Source: Psychrobacter sp. Choline-02u-9 (GTDB lineage Bacteria; Pseudomonadota; Gammaproteobacteria; Pseudomonadales; Moraxellaceae). Taken from it: a DNA stretch of 64,000 bases. A program made the position numbers and the translations under genes. Every line of letters begins with the position of its first letter. The first letter of the stretch is position 1. Positions 37,616 to 47,679 of this stretch are shown in pieces. The stretch is from contig NZ_PJBF01000055.1 of the NCBI RefSeq assembly GCF_002836505.1, positions 1 to 64,000 of the forward strand, read 5' to 3'. Below the pieces are notes generated by a model that was not told the DNA's origin, ran no database searches, and saw nothing but the letters and a program-made list of their open reading frames with translations.

Positions 37616-38590
37616 CTATGAGATTGCTGTAGGTGGTCGCAGCAGTACCTTGATTTTTTTCTTAATGCCATTGGCACGAAAAAACCGCTGCCACATTCGG
37701 TAAAACACCCCAAATATCAGACCAATAATATTATCGTGACTGGTCTCACCAACAGCCCCATATTTGACGGGATTATTGACCGCGTCTTCTTCTACATAAG
37801 TGCCAAACCAGCGATCAAAAATAATAAGAACGCCGCCATAATTTTGGTCAATATATTCACTATTGGTACCATGATGGGCGCGGTGGTTGGATGGGGTGTC
37901 AAAGATATACTCAACCCATTTTGGAAATTTCCCCACCGTCTCGGTATGGATAAAGAACTGATAAATCAAATCTAACGCATAAAAGAAAAATACCCAGACA
38001 GGATGCACACCCAATATCATCAGCGGGACGAAAAATAACCACCAACCTGTCACCGAGTACAGCAGGCTTTGGCGCATGGCGGTGGATAGATTCATCTTAT
38101 CATCTGAATGGTGCACAACATGCGCTGACCAAAACCAATTCATGCGGTGTGAGGCACGGTGAAACCAGTAATAGCTGAACTCAACCGCGACAAATATGGG
38201 TATGGCTGTCAGCAATGTCACCTCAATAGTGAATAGTCGGTATTGATATAGCCACAGGCAAATAGGCAGCACAATAAGTGCTTGGACCATCAATTCAAAT
38301 CCGAGATAAGAGCCGCCCAAGCTAAAATTGGTCATCGCACGGCGCCAGCTAAAGCTTTCATTTTTCCCACGCTTAGACTGATAAAACCACTCTGCCAAAA
38401 ACAATAAGAAAAATGGACCACCAGCCAGCGGTAACAGCCATTCTTGCCAGTGAGCAGGTAAGATACTTGCCAGCATTGGCTGCCATGACTCTGGTGCAGC
38501 GGTTAAGATACTTTGGTTTAACGCCTCTTTGTAATTATCCAATATCTGACCATACTCACCTGATGTTAAGAGGGTGTTGTCTGTTGACAT
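37616..38590 (-). CDS. Sterol desaturase/fatty acid hydroxylase family protein
   Basis: 324 residues, integral membrane di-iron enzyme. Four to five hydrophobic helices surround three histidine boxes: HRASH (about 144-148), HVVHH (about 157-161) and HRAHH near residue 237. An AGGAG ribosome site precedes ATG 38590. The substrate cannot be told from sequence; bacterial relatives hydroxylate lipids, alkylglycerols or carotenoids. It sits between the DUF2868 gene (121 bp upstream) and the DUF3482 gene (125 bp downstream), splitting a usual pair, which hints at a shared lipid or envelope role. Confidence 0.9.
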   Translation of the reverse strand: MSTDNTLLTSGEYGQILDNYKEALNQSILTAAPESWQPMLASILPAHWQEWLLPLAGGPFFLLFLAEWFYQSKRGKNESFSWRRAMTNFSLGGSYLGFELMVQALIVLPICLWLYQYRLFTIEVTLLTAIPIFVAVEFSYYWFHRASHRMNWFWSAHVVHHSDDKMNLSTAMRQSLLYSVTGWWLFFVPLMILGVHPVWVFFFYALDLIYQFFIHTETVGKFPKWVEYIFDTPSNHRAHHGTNSEYIDQNYGGVLIIFDRWFGTYVEEDAVNNPVKYGAVGETSHDNIIGLIFGVFYRMWQRFFRANGIKKKIKVLLRPPTAIS

Positions 38591-38711
38591 ATTTGGCTCC
38601 TAGCCACTATAAAACATCCTTGTTACCCAAGAGATAACTATTTTCTATATTACTGATTTATTTTGTCCTTTTTATAAAAATAATTTTTATAAAATATCGC
38701 ATTCAAAAACT

Positions 38712-40112
38712 TTAAGAATCGATATCAACCAAGCCAATTTTGCGCGCAGAGAGCGCTGTCTGCCACTGCTGATAGCGAACGGCTTGTTTATCTACTGGTT
38801 CATCATCCGTACGAGCGTCAGTCAAGTCAGCAGAAGGGGTGGTATCACTAAGCAGCTGTACAATAAGACCATCTTTTGCATGAGCGGCGATTTGATCAAG
38901 TTTGCGTAGCGTACCGCGGTCAGGCAGCGCTTTGCTATGGATACCTAATAGGACTTGCACAGGGTGCTCGTCTAAGTAGTGTTTGAGCCGTGCCATATCC
39001 TCACGATCATCAACGATACCAAAATTCTCAATCTCACTTGATTCTGAAAAATCATGACGGTCATTAGTCAACCCTGACTGCCACCATTTATCCTGATTTG
39101 AAGGATATTCAAGCAAGGCGACCAGTTTCTTGCCTGCACTTACCGCCGCTTTGGGCGCGACAGGTGCGGGTGCTTCCGTAAAGTCATCTGCATCAACCAC
39201 CTGACGCTGCCAAAAATTTATGATCTTTTGGTAATACGGTTGTTTGATGTCTAAGCGCATCTTTTTGCGGCGGAACATCAAGGCACAAAATACCCACGCT
39301 ATCGCACGCGGGACAATACCGTACATCAGCAAGCTACCGACTAGCAATCCTGCCCACTGCCGCGCCACAGACAATGGCATCGCTTCTGTGACCAACCTGC
39401 TTTGTGCAATAGCGGTACTATCTGGCACATCAAAACCAACCATGCCTGGTAGCCAGCCGAGTATTTGCGTTAAGCTCACCAGCGCCTGATCAGAGAGTAG
39501 GGTCGACTCCCAGCTAAAGCTATACTGACGCACAACCAACAAGAATATAATCGCAAGCAGCATGCCAGTCAACGTCGCAAGCCATAACTGATGGCTAAAC
39601 CGGCCCAAATACCAGCGCATACCGCTATGCTGTAATTGGCGCTCATACAGATCGACGGCCGCCTTGGTCACATCGTCTTTACCGCGTATGAGGTAACTGG
39701 GACTGACAAAGCTGGCAAACCAACTGGGCGCTTGCTGGTCTCGATTGATAAGTGTCATGACAAGCCAGCCACCAAGCATAATAGTATGAAAACCAAGCAA
39801 GCAAACCAATACATAAAAGAAGTTCACCACATTAGACTGCAATAGCGTGAACAGACCCAAAAATCCCGAGATGCACCACACCACACTCATGACGATCATG
39901 ATGCCTTTTATGCGACCATCTATTTTGCCTAGTACCCGCGCAAGCGCCCCATTGCTATCGATGCGTGAGGCCCGTCGATGCAGCTTTTGGATAGGTGTGC
40001 CATCCTCACTCTGTAGCTTTTCCGTGATCAGTAACGGGTCAGTGGCAAAGACGTGCTGATCAGTCTCTAAGGCACGTACTAGCTCGGTCAGTTGGTCTTG
40101 GGGTGATAGCAT
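38712..40112 (-). CDS. DUF2868 inner-membrane protein
   Basis: 466 residues from ATG 40112; a TTG at 40142 would add 10. At least four membrane helices are seen (about residues 75-97, 106-128, 185-205 and 265-290), with the family-like FSWESTLL and RQWAGLLVGSLLMYGIVPRA segments. The C-terminal soluble domain (about 330-466) contains FGIVDDREDMARLKHYLDEH and a VLLGIHSKALPDRGTLRKLD stretch, possibly a nucleotide or regulatory fold. It is the first gene of a three-gene minus-strand group with a hydroxylase and a DUF3482 GTPase. Function unknown. Confidence 0.8.
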   Translation of the reverse strand: MLSPQDQLTELVRALETDQHVFATDPLLITEKLQSEDGTPIQKLHRRASRIDSNGALARVLGKIDGRIKGIMIVMSVVWCISGFLGLFTLLQSNVVNFFYVLVCLLGFHTIMLGGWLVMTLINRDQQAPSWFASFVSPSYLIRGKDDVTKAAVDLYERQLQHSGMRWYLGRFSHQLWLATLTGMLLAIIFLLVVRQYSFSWESTLLSDQALVSLTQILGWLPGMVGFDVPDSTAIAQSRLVTEAMPLSVARQWAGLLVGSLLMYGIVPRAIAWVFCALMFRRKKMRLDIKQPYYQKIINFWQRQVVDADDFTEAPAPVAPKAAVSAGKKLVALLEYPSNQDKWWQSGLTNDRHDFSESSEIENFGIVDDREDMARLKHYLDEHPVQVLLGIHSKALPDRGTLRKLDQIAAHAKDGLIVQLLSDTTPSADLTDARTDDEPVDKQAVRYQQWQTALSARKIGLVDIDS

Positions 40113-40316
40113 AAGGCGCTGATATCCGTATAAGAACGTCAATATAAGTAATGGAAAGCAAAAAATGCGGGTTTAATCGCTAAAAATTATTGTAGCGTAT
40201 ATAGAATGAGAATAATGTCTATTATTTTTATCATAGCAAACACTCGTAAAATCAGCCAAAATGAATAAACAAACCAACACGTGCTAAGAGCTGCATAAAA
40301 AGAGTGAGGGTAGCAT

Positions 40317-41108
40317 ATGAATAACGGCATGAATAATAAAACCTATCTTATCATCGGCGGAACGGGCGGTATTGGTCAGGCCATGGTCAAGCAGCTGGTA
40401 CAAGAGTCAGCTGCCGATCAAACTGACGGCGCATCTGCTAAAAGACATAGTACACAAGTATTCGCCACTTATCATCGCAGTGAGCCGAACTTTGAAGCAG
40501 AAAATCTGCACTGGTTACCCATGAATATCAGTGATGAAGACAGTATCCAAAAAGCGGCCGACACCATCAAGCAGACAATGGGTCATGTCGATTGGGTCAT
40601 CAACTGCGTGGGATTATTACATACCAAGACTGCGCAGCCAGAAAAGGCCTTGAGGCAGATTGAAACGGCGTTCTTTTTACAGAACATGCAAATCAATGCA
40701 CTAGCAAGCTTGCTGATAGCCAAGCATATCAAACCGTTGCTCGCCAAAGCTAAACGCAGCGCTAGCCATCCAGCTATTTTTGCGACCATATCAGCCCGCG
40801 TCGGCAGCATCACTGACAATCAGCTAGGCGGTTGGTATAGTTATAGAATGAGTAAGGCGGCGCTCAATATGGGGATGAAAAACTTGAGTATCGAATGGGG
40901 CCGATCACTCAAAGAGGTGTGCGTGGTCGTTATGCAACCGGGCACGGTGAATACCCAGCTATCTGCGCCGTTTCAAGGCAATGTCGCTGAAGGACATCTA
41001 TTCTCGCCAGTGTATAGCGCCGAGTGTTTATTGGAAGTGCTATCAGGGATGACGGCTGCCCAATCAGGCAGTTTTGTCGATTGGGCAGGAGAGTCGATAC
41101 CTTGGTAA
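40317..41108 (+). CDS. Short-chain dehydrogenase/reductase
   Basis: 263 residues. The NAD(P)-binding glycine motif GGTGGIGQAM is at about residues 13-22, WVINCVGLLH stands in the NNAG position, and a catalytic Ser in ATISARVGS is followed by YRMSK (YxxxK). The closest style is the C-factor/CsgA-like group of SDRs, with a loop insert after the first strand. A GAGGG ribosome site precedes the ATG. It is divergent from the DUF2868 gene and convergent with prpD. The substrate is unknown. Confidence 0.88.
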   Translation: MNNGMNNKTYLIIGGTGGIGQAMVKQLVQESAADQTDGASAKRHSTQVFATYHRSEPNFEAENLHWLPMNISDEDSIQKAADTIKQTMGHVDWVINCVGLLHTKTAQPEKALRQIETAFFLQNMQINALASLLIAKHIKPLLAKAKRSASHPAIFATISARVGSITDNQLGGWYSYRMSKAALNMGMKNLSIEWGRSLKEVCVVVMQPGTVNTQLSAPFQGNVAEGHLFSPVYSAECLLEVLSGMTAAQSGSFVDWAGESIPW

Positions 41109-41154
41109 TGATACAGATGATAGGGTGATTTAGGATGGTTATCCTGTTAAAACA

Positions 41155-42696
41155 CTAATAAGCCATAAATAAGTCCATAAACTCATTCACTGGCGTTTGC
41201 TCCAATTTTTCTTGATCGTCACACAGCTCAATGATTTGCTGACACCGACTATCGATAAAGCGAGTAGCCAAGCTGGCTCGGAACTTTGCCTCAAGTATAG
41301 GAATGCCCTCGGCACGGCGGCGTTTATGACCGATAGGATACTCGATGGCGACTTTTTCTGTGCTACTGCCATCTGTAAAGAATACCTGAATGGCATTGGC
41401 AATAGAGCGCTTACTGGGGTCATGGTAATCTTTTGAATACTGTGCGTCTTCTTCTACCACCATTTTTTCGCGTAGCTCATCGATTGATAAATGCTCTTCG
41501 TGATAGTCATCCTCATAGTTCTCCGCCATCAAATCGCCTGTCAATAGTGGCACAGCCACCATATATTGTAAGCAGTGATCCCGATCAGCTGGGTTAGCAA
41601 GCGCGCCCTCTTTTGAGATGATGCGAATTGCTGAATCATGGGTGGTTAGGACAATTTTTTCGATCTCATCAATTCGACCTTTCACATGTGGATGCAAAAT
41701 GACGGCCGCTTCACAGGCAGTCTGGGCATGAAACTCAGCAGGAAAGCTTATTTTAAATAAGATGTTTTCCATCACATAACTGCCAAAGTCACGCTGAAAG
41801 GTAAATCGACGCTCGTCTTCGGGTTTGGTCGCAAGATCCTTATTGGTATGGCTAAACAGCACATCATAAAACCCCCATTGCGGTGCGGTTAGTGCGCCAG
41901 GGACACCCATTTCACCACGTGCGGTGATATCTACCAGACGTACCGCACGGCTGGTTGCATCACCTGCCGCCCATGATTTTCGGCTGCCCGCGTTGGGTGC
42001 ATGACGATAGGTGCGCAGTGCCTGACCATCGACAATGGCTTGTGAGATGGCGGCCATGATGCGCTCGCGTGGCAGCTGATAGAGTTTGGCGACGACCGCA
42101 GTTGAGGCTAATTTTACCAAAAACACATGATCAAGACCCACGCGATTGAATGAGTTTTCGAGTGCCATGACGCCTTGAATTTCATGCGCCATGATCATCG
42201 CCTCGAGCACGGCCCTCATGGTTAGAGGTGCTTGCCTTTGGCCGATATTTTTTTGACTGATATAGTCGGCGACCGCCAAGATGCCGCCCAAGTTATCAGA
42301 CGGATGACCCCACTCAGCAGCGAGCCACGTATCATTATAGTCAAGCCAGCGTACCATACAGCCGATGTCAAAAGCGGCTTTGATGGGGTCTAGTCTATAG
42401 GAGGTGCCAGGGACGCGAGCGCCATGCGGCGTTATTTGATCAGGGCAATCAGGCCCCAAGTGCTTGGTACACTCAGGGAAGCGCAGTGCCAGTAGTCCGC
42501 AGCCGATGGTATCCATGAGACAGTGGCGTGCAGTACGCCATGCATCAGTGGGATTTGGTGACTCGTTATCTATGGAATAATTGAGCACATAATCGGCGAT
42601 TTTTTGGATTTCATCGTCATATTCTGGACGGATATTGCTCTCTACCGTTGCCTCATTTGTATTTGAATGGGCTGTATCTGAATTGGTATTTGACAT
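41155..42696 (-). CDS. prpD: 2-methylcitrate dehydratase (MmgE/PrpD family)
   Basis: 513 residues, slightly long because of a 25-residue Asn/Thr-rich N-terminus. The body is the full MmgE/PrpD fold: [46 protein letters not shown] (split by me for length: [13 protein letters not shown] then [10 protein letters not shown]), [18 protein letters not shown] and [15 protein letters not shown]. The strict resemblance to the bacterial PrpD subgroup plus the linked prpBC/acnD/prpF supports the methylcitrate role. It starts after GAGGAAAC. Because acnD-prpF already provide a two-enzyme dehydration route, prpD may act on another methylcitrate isomer or be redundant. It is separated from prpF by three unrelated genes. 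Confidence 0.93.
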   Translation of the reverse strand: MSNTNSDTAHSNTNEATVESNIRPEYDDEIQKIADYVLNYSIDNESPNPTDAWRTARHCLMDTIGCGLLALRFPECTKHLGPDCPDQITPHGARVPGTSYRLDPIKAAFDIGCMVRWLDYNDTWLAAEWGHPSDNLGGILAVADYISQKNIGQRQAPLTMRAVLEAMIMAHEIQGVMALENSFNRVGLDHVFLVKLASTAVVAKLYQLPRERIMAAISQAIVDGQALRTYRHAPNAGSRKSWAAGDATSRAVRLVDITARGEMGVPGALTAPQWGFYDVLFSHTNKDLATKPEDERRFTFQRDFGSYVMENILFKISFPAEFHAQTACEAAVILHPHVKGRIDEIEKIVLTTHDSAIRIISKEGALANPADRDHCLQYMVAVPLLTGDLMAENYEDDYHEEHLSIDELREKMVVEEDAQYSKDYHDPSKRSIANAIQVFFTDGSSTEKVAIEYPIGHKRRRAEGIPILEAKFRASLATRFIDSRCQQIIELCDDQEKLEQTPVNEFMDLFMAY

Positions 42697-42848
42697 GGTT
42701 GTTTCCTCTTCCTTGAGTGTGCTAACTTTTCGCTTTGTTGACCCATGCTCGCAGTCATCCTTTTAAAGCGGTTATCATTCAAAAGTAGCATACTCAATAT
42801 GGAACAACCAGACTGAATTGTGTTAAGAAGTAAAACTTTGTAGGCTGT

Positions 42849-43544
42849 TTAAATCATCAAATAGAGCAGACCTAAAATAAACAGCGCTGCTATAATAAAC
42901 AGCAGGAAGCTTAAAACTTTGGTCGTGGTTGACGCAGTATCCACACTTTCTTTTCTTACTTTGTTTTTCTTAGCAACGTATAGCACCATCTTCACGTGCT
43001 CAATATTATCTTCAAGATAATGCTCACCTTCAGGTACAAAACCCAAAGACTCATAAAAACTAAGCAGGTAAGCCTGTGCCGAGATAATAATCGGACGTTT
43101 TTTACCGTATTTTTTGCGGCAATGAGCAATAGCCTGAGTCATTATTTGACGTGCTAGGCCGTCACCTCTGTGCTCTGATAACACAAGCACTCTACCGATG
43201 GCAGGCATGGCAGTGTGGTTGATCTTGATCGTAGGGTCGGCGACCGATAGATTGGATTTTAGTTTATTGAATTCAGGCGGGACAATGCGGCAATATCCGA
43301 CCAATGCTGCATTTTGATGAGCAATCAAATGCAAGCAATCAAAATCGACTTCATCCATATCTTGATAAGCACAGTTTTGTTCGACGACAAAAACCTGCGA
43401 GCGTGCTTTTAGGATATGGTAAAGGTCAACTGAGGTCAGCTCATCAAAGGTTTTGATAGAAAATTCACAATTCATAATGGGCAAGCTTCTAGCAATAGGC
43501 GGTAAAATAGGGGCATTATAACGATTTAGGCAGTCATTAACCAT
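42849..43544 (-). CDS. ElaA-like GNAT acetyltransferase with C-terminal membrane anchor
   Basis: 231 residues. A GNAT domain (about residues 28-180) has the ElaA-type start FDELTSVDLYHILKARSQVF, then VVEQNCAYQDMDEVD, the acetyl-CoA region IGRVLVLSEHRGDGLARQIM and a SFYESLGFVPEGEHYLED end. ElaA proteins normally stop about there. Here a basic linker and a hydrophobic helix (about 209-230) follow, so it is probably tail-anchored in the inner membrane. The start at 43544 lies 2 bp after the ABC exporter stop, suggesting coupling; ATG 43472 gives a more family-like N-terminus and is an alternative. The substrate is unknown. Confidence 0.85.
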   Translation of the reverse strand: MVNDCLNRYNAPILPPIARSLPIMNCEFSIKTFDELTSVDLYHILKARSQVFVVEQNCAYQDMDEVDFDCLHLIAHQNAALVGYCRIVPPEFNKLKSNLSVADPTIKINHTAMPAIGRVLVLSEHRGDGLARQIMTQAIAHCRKKYGKKRPIIISAQAYLLSFYESLGFVPEGEHYLEDNIEHVKMVLYVAKKNKVRKESVDTASTTTKVLSFLLFIIAALFILGLLYLMI

Positions 43545-43546
43545 TC

Positions 43547-45400
43547 CTAACCCTTTAGGGTCTGACTGATTTTGTCTAAATTTAAGCTATCAGACATGGC
43601 ACTAAATATCTCAAAGTATTTGCCGCGTTGGGCATAGAGCGCCTCGTGTGTGCCTGTTTCGACAACTTGGCCGTTTTCTATCACCACCAAATCATCGGCA
43701 TCAATGATTTGAGCGATATTGTGCGAAACCATGATGACGGTACGATCTTTTTTGATCAGATCAAGGCTTTTTTTGACCTGTTGACTGGCGATAGCATCGA
43801 GACTGGCGGTCGGCTCGTCCAAAAACACAATCGGCGGATCTTTTAAAAACATCCGTGCTAGCGCAATACGCTGCTGCTGCCCACCTGATAACGACTTGGC
43901 AGTGCTCTCGTAGCCATCAGCTAACCCCATAATTTGATCGTGTATCGAAGCTTTTTTTGCCGCTACAATGATGTCATCAATGCTAGCGTTCATATCGCCA
44001 TAGCGGATATTTTCACTGATCGTGCCCGAAAATATATGATTACTTTGTAGTACCAACCCAATGCGCTGACGCAACTCGTGAGTATCACAGTCAGCCAGAT
44101 CGTGCCCATCTAGGCAGATCGTACCAGCGTCTGGGGCATAGAACTTGACCAATAGATTGATAATCGTGCTCTTGCCAGCGCCAGAGAGGCCAACCAGCGC
44201 CGTGATACGGTTGGGCTTAATAGTGAAGCTGACGTCTTTGAGCGCTTGCGTCCCATTCGGATAAGTAAAATCGACATGTTTAAGCTCGATATGACCTTTT
44301 AGGTTGTCGCTACTGATACCAGCGATGCTCTCGACTTGGCTGTCATCTTCTAAAATATCAAAAAAACCTTCGGCATAGGTCAATGCATTATTTATCTGGT
44401 CGTAGATGCGGTGCAGCTGGCGAATAGGGGCAGCGACGTTTTGAAATAGCATAACGTGAAATAAAATCATTCCAATGGTCATCTCACCTTGTAGGACAAA
44501 ATAAGCGGTGAGCAGGATGATAACCACCACACCAATCTGCTCGATAAAGGTTTTGATGGCATCATACACAAACCCAATACTGCGAATACGCAGCTGATTA
44601 TCGGTCATTTCCTTTTGAATGGCTAAGTGCTTTTCTGCTTCTATCGACTCACGGACAAAGGATTTCACCACGCTGATCGAATTGATCAAAGATATTACCA
44701 AACCGCTTTTGGCTTCTCTATAGCCACGCATCTGCCGACGAAAACCTTGTAGGCGCTTGGCTTGTTTTTGGCTGATAAAAAAGTAAATGGGAATGATAAT
44801 AAGACCGACCAAGCCTATCCAAAAATTGGTCGAAAACATAATGATAAGTGCCACTATCGCATTGGCAAACAGCGGTAGCATATCGATAAAGAAGTTTTGC
44901 ACTAAACTGGTTAAGCTGCTGACGCCATAATCGATACGCGTTTGCAACTTGCCGCTGTCGTTTTCGCTACTGGTATAAAATGCCATCCGATAGGTCAAGA
45001 TGCGTTCAATGATTTTTTGCGATAAATCACGTGATAGATTGATACGAATCTTTTCGCCGAAGAAGCGTTGCCCAAACGAGATGAATATCGATAATATCTC
45101 TTTGGTTAAGAGTACCGCACTGATAATGGTCAGCATGCGCACGCCAGCTTCCCAAGGCTCAGCAAGCGTGGCTATCTCGGTCAAGGTATCGACGGCATAG
45201 CGCAGCACAAAGGCATTAACTTGCGCGGTAAAGGAGCCTAATGCGGTCAGCGCTAAGGTGGCGATGATAAGCAATCGATAAGGCTTAGCAAATACCGCCA
45301 GTTTTTTGAGGATATCCCACAGTAGTGCCCGCCGTTCTTTTTTCTCGACTGGAGGTTTTTTGTCTAACTGTGCGCGGCGTGGTTGGGGAGATGTCGGCAT
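43547..45400 (-). CDS. ABC exporter, fused permease and ATPase
   Basis: 617 residues, half-transporter that would act as a homodimer. An N-terminal cytoplasmic extension is rich in Pro/Lys/Arg, and the six-helix exporter domain spans about residues 40-330. The nucleotide-binding domain shows Walker A GLSGAGKST (about 402-410), Q-loop LVLQSNH, signature LSGGQQQR, Walker B IVFLDEPTASLD and the switch histidine in VSHN. All catalytic residues are present. It resembles generic multidrug/lipid exporters and the substrate cannot be read. It is 22 bp downstream of the 5'-nucleotidase gene and overlaps the regulatory space of the GNAT gene, so the three look cotranscribed. Confidence 0.93.
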   Translation of the reverse strand: MPTSPQPRRAQLDKKPPVEKKERRALLWDILKKLAVFAKPYRLLIIATLALTALGSFTAQVNAFVLRYAVDTLTEIATLAEPWEAGVRMLTIISAVLLTKEILSIFISFGQRFFGEKIRINLSRDLSQKIIERILTYRMAFYTSSENDSGKLQTRIDYGVSSLTSLVQNFFIDMLPLFANAIVALIIMFSTNFWIGLVGLIIIPIYFFISQKQAKRLQGFRRQMRGYREAKSGLVISLINSISVVKSFVRESIEAEKHLAIQKEMTDNQLRIRSIGFVYDAIKTFIEQIGVVVIILLTAYFVLQGEMTIGMILFHVMLFQNVAAPIRQLHRIYDQINNALTYAEGFFDILEDDSQVESIAGISSDNLKGHIELKHVDFTYPNGTQALKDVSFTIKPNRITALVGLSGAGKSTIINLLVKFYAPDAGTICLDGHDLADCDTHELRQRIGLVLQSNHIFSGTISENIRYGDMNASIDDIIVAAKKASIHDQIMGLADGYESTAKSLSGGQQQRIALARMFLKDPPIVFLDEPTASLDAIASQQVKKSLDLIKKDRTVIMVSHNIAQIIDADDLVVIENGQVVETGTHEALYAQRGKYFEIFSAMSDSLNLDKISQTLKG

Positions 45401-45422
45401 GTATTTTTATAATTATTAGCAA

Positions 45423-46361
45423 TTAGCTTTCATTATGTACTACTTTATTAGCGACTCCAAAAGGTATATGAACCAAAGGTAAAATATTAGCAGATTTCAA
45501 GTGTAACTTTTGATCATCAAAGAAAATATGTGGTTTTAATATCTCAAGCACCTTAGACTTTTCAACTCCTCCCATAAAAAATGCCTTATTAGCAAGAATA
45601 TCCCATTCTCTCATAGTGTTAATTGCACGCTTATGTGAAGGTGCGTTTCTTGCTGTGACGATGGAAACTCTCAAAACTGGTTCATAATTAGGATTTTTAA
45701 GCTTGTAACTAGTCTCAAGCTTTTGAATATAAGAAATGCGATCAAGAAAGTTTTTTAAAGGTCCTGGATTATGAGCTATATCTACTTTAGAAGACTCGTG
45801 AGAGTGGAAATCACCTAATTCATTAGATTTCTTATAAACTGTTTCTGCTTCATCGTCTATCAGCACTCCGTCAAAGTCGAAAGCAATCCTCAATTGCATG
45901 TCCTCAATATCATCAGAAATATTACCATGCAAGATTTGACCTGCTGGAAATCCTGCATCTACTGCTTGCTTAACATCTCCTTCATTGGCAGATAAAAATA
46001 ATTCTATATCAAATGCTGGGATATATTTATAAGCTGATTGGCCTTGCAAAAAAACAGCCCGTGTAATTGACAGCTCATAGTGCTCAATAGAATTCATGAC
46101 TCTCAACCCTGTGTCAGGATCGTTACGAGACAATAAAATTACTTCAACCAAAGGTTCATCTGAAATTTCATTCAACTTTAATAATCTTCTGATGAATGGG
46201 TAAGCAACGCCTGTAATAAGAGGAATATCTTGGTTTTCACGTTGATAATCCCTATATGCTTGCTCACCTTGTTCCTTAAATACCTTGTCTGACTCATCTA
46301 AATCAAACAAAGCACTTGAAGACAATCCAATTACTAACCTTCCTGTAAGATCGTATGCCAT
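45423..46361 (-). CDS. 5'-nucleotidase of the cytosolic NT5C1-like family
   Basis: 312 residues, matching the bacterial members of the PF06189-type 5'-nucleotidases. The N-terminus LVIGLSSSALFDLDESDKVF is characteristic, and RIAFDFDGVLIDDEAE (about residues 155-170) carries the HAD-type aspartates. SIVTARNAPSHKRA gives the HAD motif II threonine and FFMGGVEKSKVLEILKPHIF with FFDDQ gives the late lysine and acidic motif. It should dephosphorylate nucleoside monophosphates. An AAGGAAA ribosome site precedes the ATG, 14 bp after prpF stops. It is clearly more AT-rich than prpF and the ABC gene, which suggests later acquisition into the cluster. Confidence 0.82.
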   Translation of the reverse strand: MAYDLTGRLVIGLSSSALFDLDESDKVFKEQGEQAYRDYQRENQDIPLITGVAYPFIRRLLKLNEISDEPLVEVILLSRNDPDTGLRVMNSIEHYELSITRAVFLQGQSAYKYIPAFDIELFLSANEGDVKQAVDAGFPAGQILHGNISDDIEDMQLRIAFDFDGVLIDDEAETVYKKSNELGDFHSHESSKVDIAHNPGPLKNFLDRISYIQKLETSYKLKNPNYEPVLRVSIVTARNAPSHKRAINTMREWDILANKAFFMGGVEKSKVLEILKPHIFFDDQKLHLKSANILPLVHIPFGVANKVVHNES

Positions 46362-46375
46362 TATAATTTCCTTAA

Positions 46376-47617
46376 TTAAAAACCATCCGCAGGCACAAAA
46401 ACTTCACCAACCATGATACGCCTTGCTGAACGACTCATCGACACTTTTTTGGCTTGCCAGCGTCCATCGACCAGTTCGGTTTTTCCGCCAACGAGCAATG
46501 TCCCTGATGGATGACCAAAACGTACCTCTGTCAGCTCGCCAGCACCAGCAGCTTTGTTAACAAGCGTGCCTTGCGTGGTTGCTGCTGCAGCAATCGCGAC
46601 TGCTGCTGTCCCCATCATAGCGTGATGCAATTGCCCCATACTCATGGCACGTACGACTAGATCAATCTCTTCTGCATCGACCGATTTACCACTAGAGGCG
46701 CTATAGCTCTGTGCGTTACCAACCCATGCGATTTTAGGAATGTGTTGGCTGGTTTGCGCCTCGCTCACATCTTTAAATAATCCCATCGCCACGCCGCCTG
46801 TGGCACGGATTTTTTCAAGCTTGGTAAGTAGCTCACTATCACTATTGATGTCGCCTTGTAGCTCAGTACCCGTAAAGCCCAAATCTTCTGCGTTCATAAA
46901 GATGGTTGGGATGCCTGCGCTAATGAAGGTCGCTTTGATGCTATCAGCCTCTAGACCGCAGCCTGATACATCGAAATCATCGACCAAATTGCCTGTCGGG
47001 AACATGTCGCTGGTGGCATCAACCGGATCGATAAACTCAATTTTGACTTCAGCGGCTGGGAAGGTGACACCGTCTAATTCAAAATCGCCGGTTTCTTGAA
47101 CCTGTACTTTGTCATTTGCGTCTTTATAGACGGGCACATGGGCAATAATGGTTTTACCGATATTCTCTTGCCAAATGCGTACTTCACAAATACCGCTATC
47201 TGCATTGTCATCGATGCTGTTAGCAATTTTGTCAGCATCAACTAGACCCATATTAATAGCACAGGCACCAACCGCTGCAGTTAAGTTACCACAGTTACCC
47301 GCCCAATCAATCATCGGCTTTGCGATATTGACCTGCCCGAACAGATAGTTCACGTCATGATCTGGTCTGTCAGAGGCCGATAAGATAACGGTCTTTGATG
47401 TACTAGAGCTACCATTGCCGAGACCATCAATTTGCTTACCGTAAGGATCTGGGCTACCGACGACACGTAATAGTAAGTTATCACGTGACTCGCCAGCAAC
47501 TTGGCAACGCTCAGGTAAATCAGATAACTTAAAGAACGTACCTTTGGAGGTACCACCGCGCATATAGGTAGCAGGAACGGATATTTGCGCGGCGAATTTT
47601 GGTTTTGATTGAGTCAT
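46376..47617 (-). CDS. prpF: 2-methylaconitate cis-trans isomerase
   Basis: 413 residues. It isomerises the 2-methyl-trans-aconitate made by AcnD so hydration to 2-methylisocitrate can finish. The signature VPATYMRGGTSKGTFFKLSD at the N-terminus, GSPDPYGKQIDGLGNGSSST, IDWAGNCGNLTAAVGACAI and RFGHPSGTLLVGGKTE near the end are all present. AAAAGGA precedes the ATG. In most acnD-containing genomes prpF follows acnD directly; here an island of two genes at 47680-48866 separates them. The start is 62 bp from the divergent PIN-like gene, so prpF may have its own promoter or rely on long read-through. Confidence 0.95.
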   Translation of the reverse strand: MTQSKPKFAAQISVPATYMRGGTSKGTFFKLSDLPERCQVAGESRDNLLLRVVGSPDPYGKQIDGLGNGSSSTSKTVILSASDRPDHDVNYLFGQVNIAKPMIDWAGNCGNLTAAVGACAINMGLVDADKIANSIDDNADSGICEVRIWQENIGKTIIAHVPVYKDANDKVQVQETGDFELDGVTFPAAEVKIEFIDPVDATSDMFPTGNLVDDFDVSGCGLEADSIKATFISAGIPTIFMNAEDLGFTGTELQGDINSDSELLTKLEKIRATGGVAMGLFKDVSEAQTSQHIPKIAWVGNAQSYSASSGKSVDAEEIDLVVRAMSMGQLHHAMMGTAAVAIAAAATTQGTLVNKAAGAGELTEVRFGHPSGTLLVGGKTELVDGRWQAKKVSMSRSARRIMVGEVFVPADGF

Positions 47618-47679
47618 TGCTGGAAATCCTTTTGATAATGCTATTATAGTAACATTGACTATATTGGGATAATTTAACT

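Noticed and set aside
41132..41145. AGGAT-GGTT-ATCCT hairpin between the SDR gene and prpD as a terminator
   Set aside because: The stem is only 5 bp and no real T run follows.
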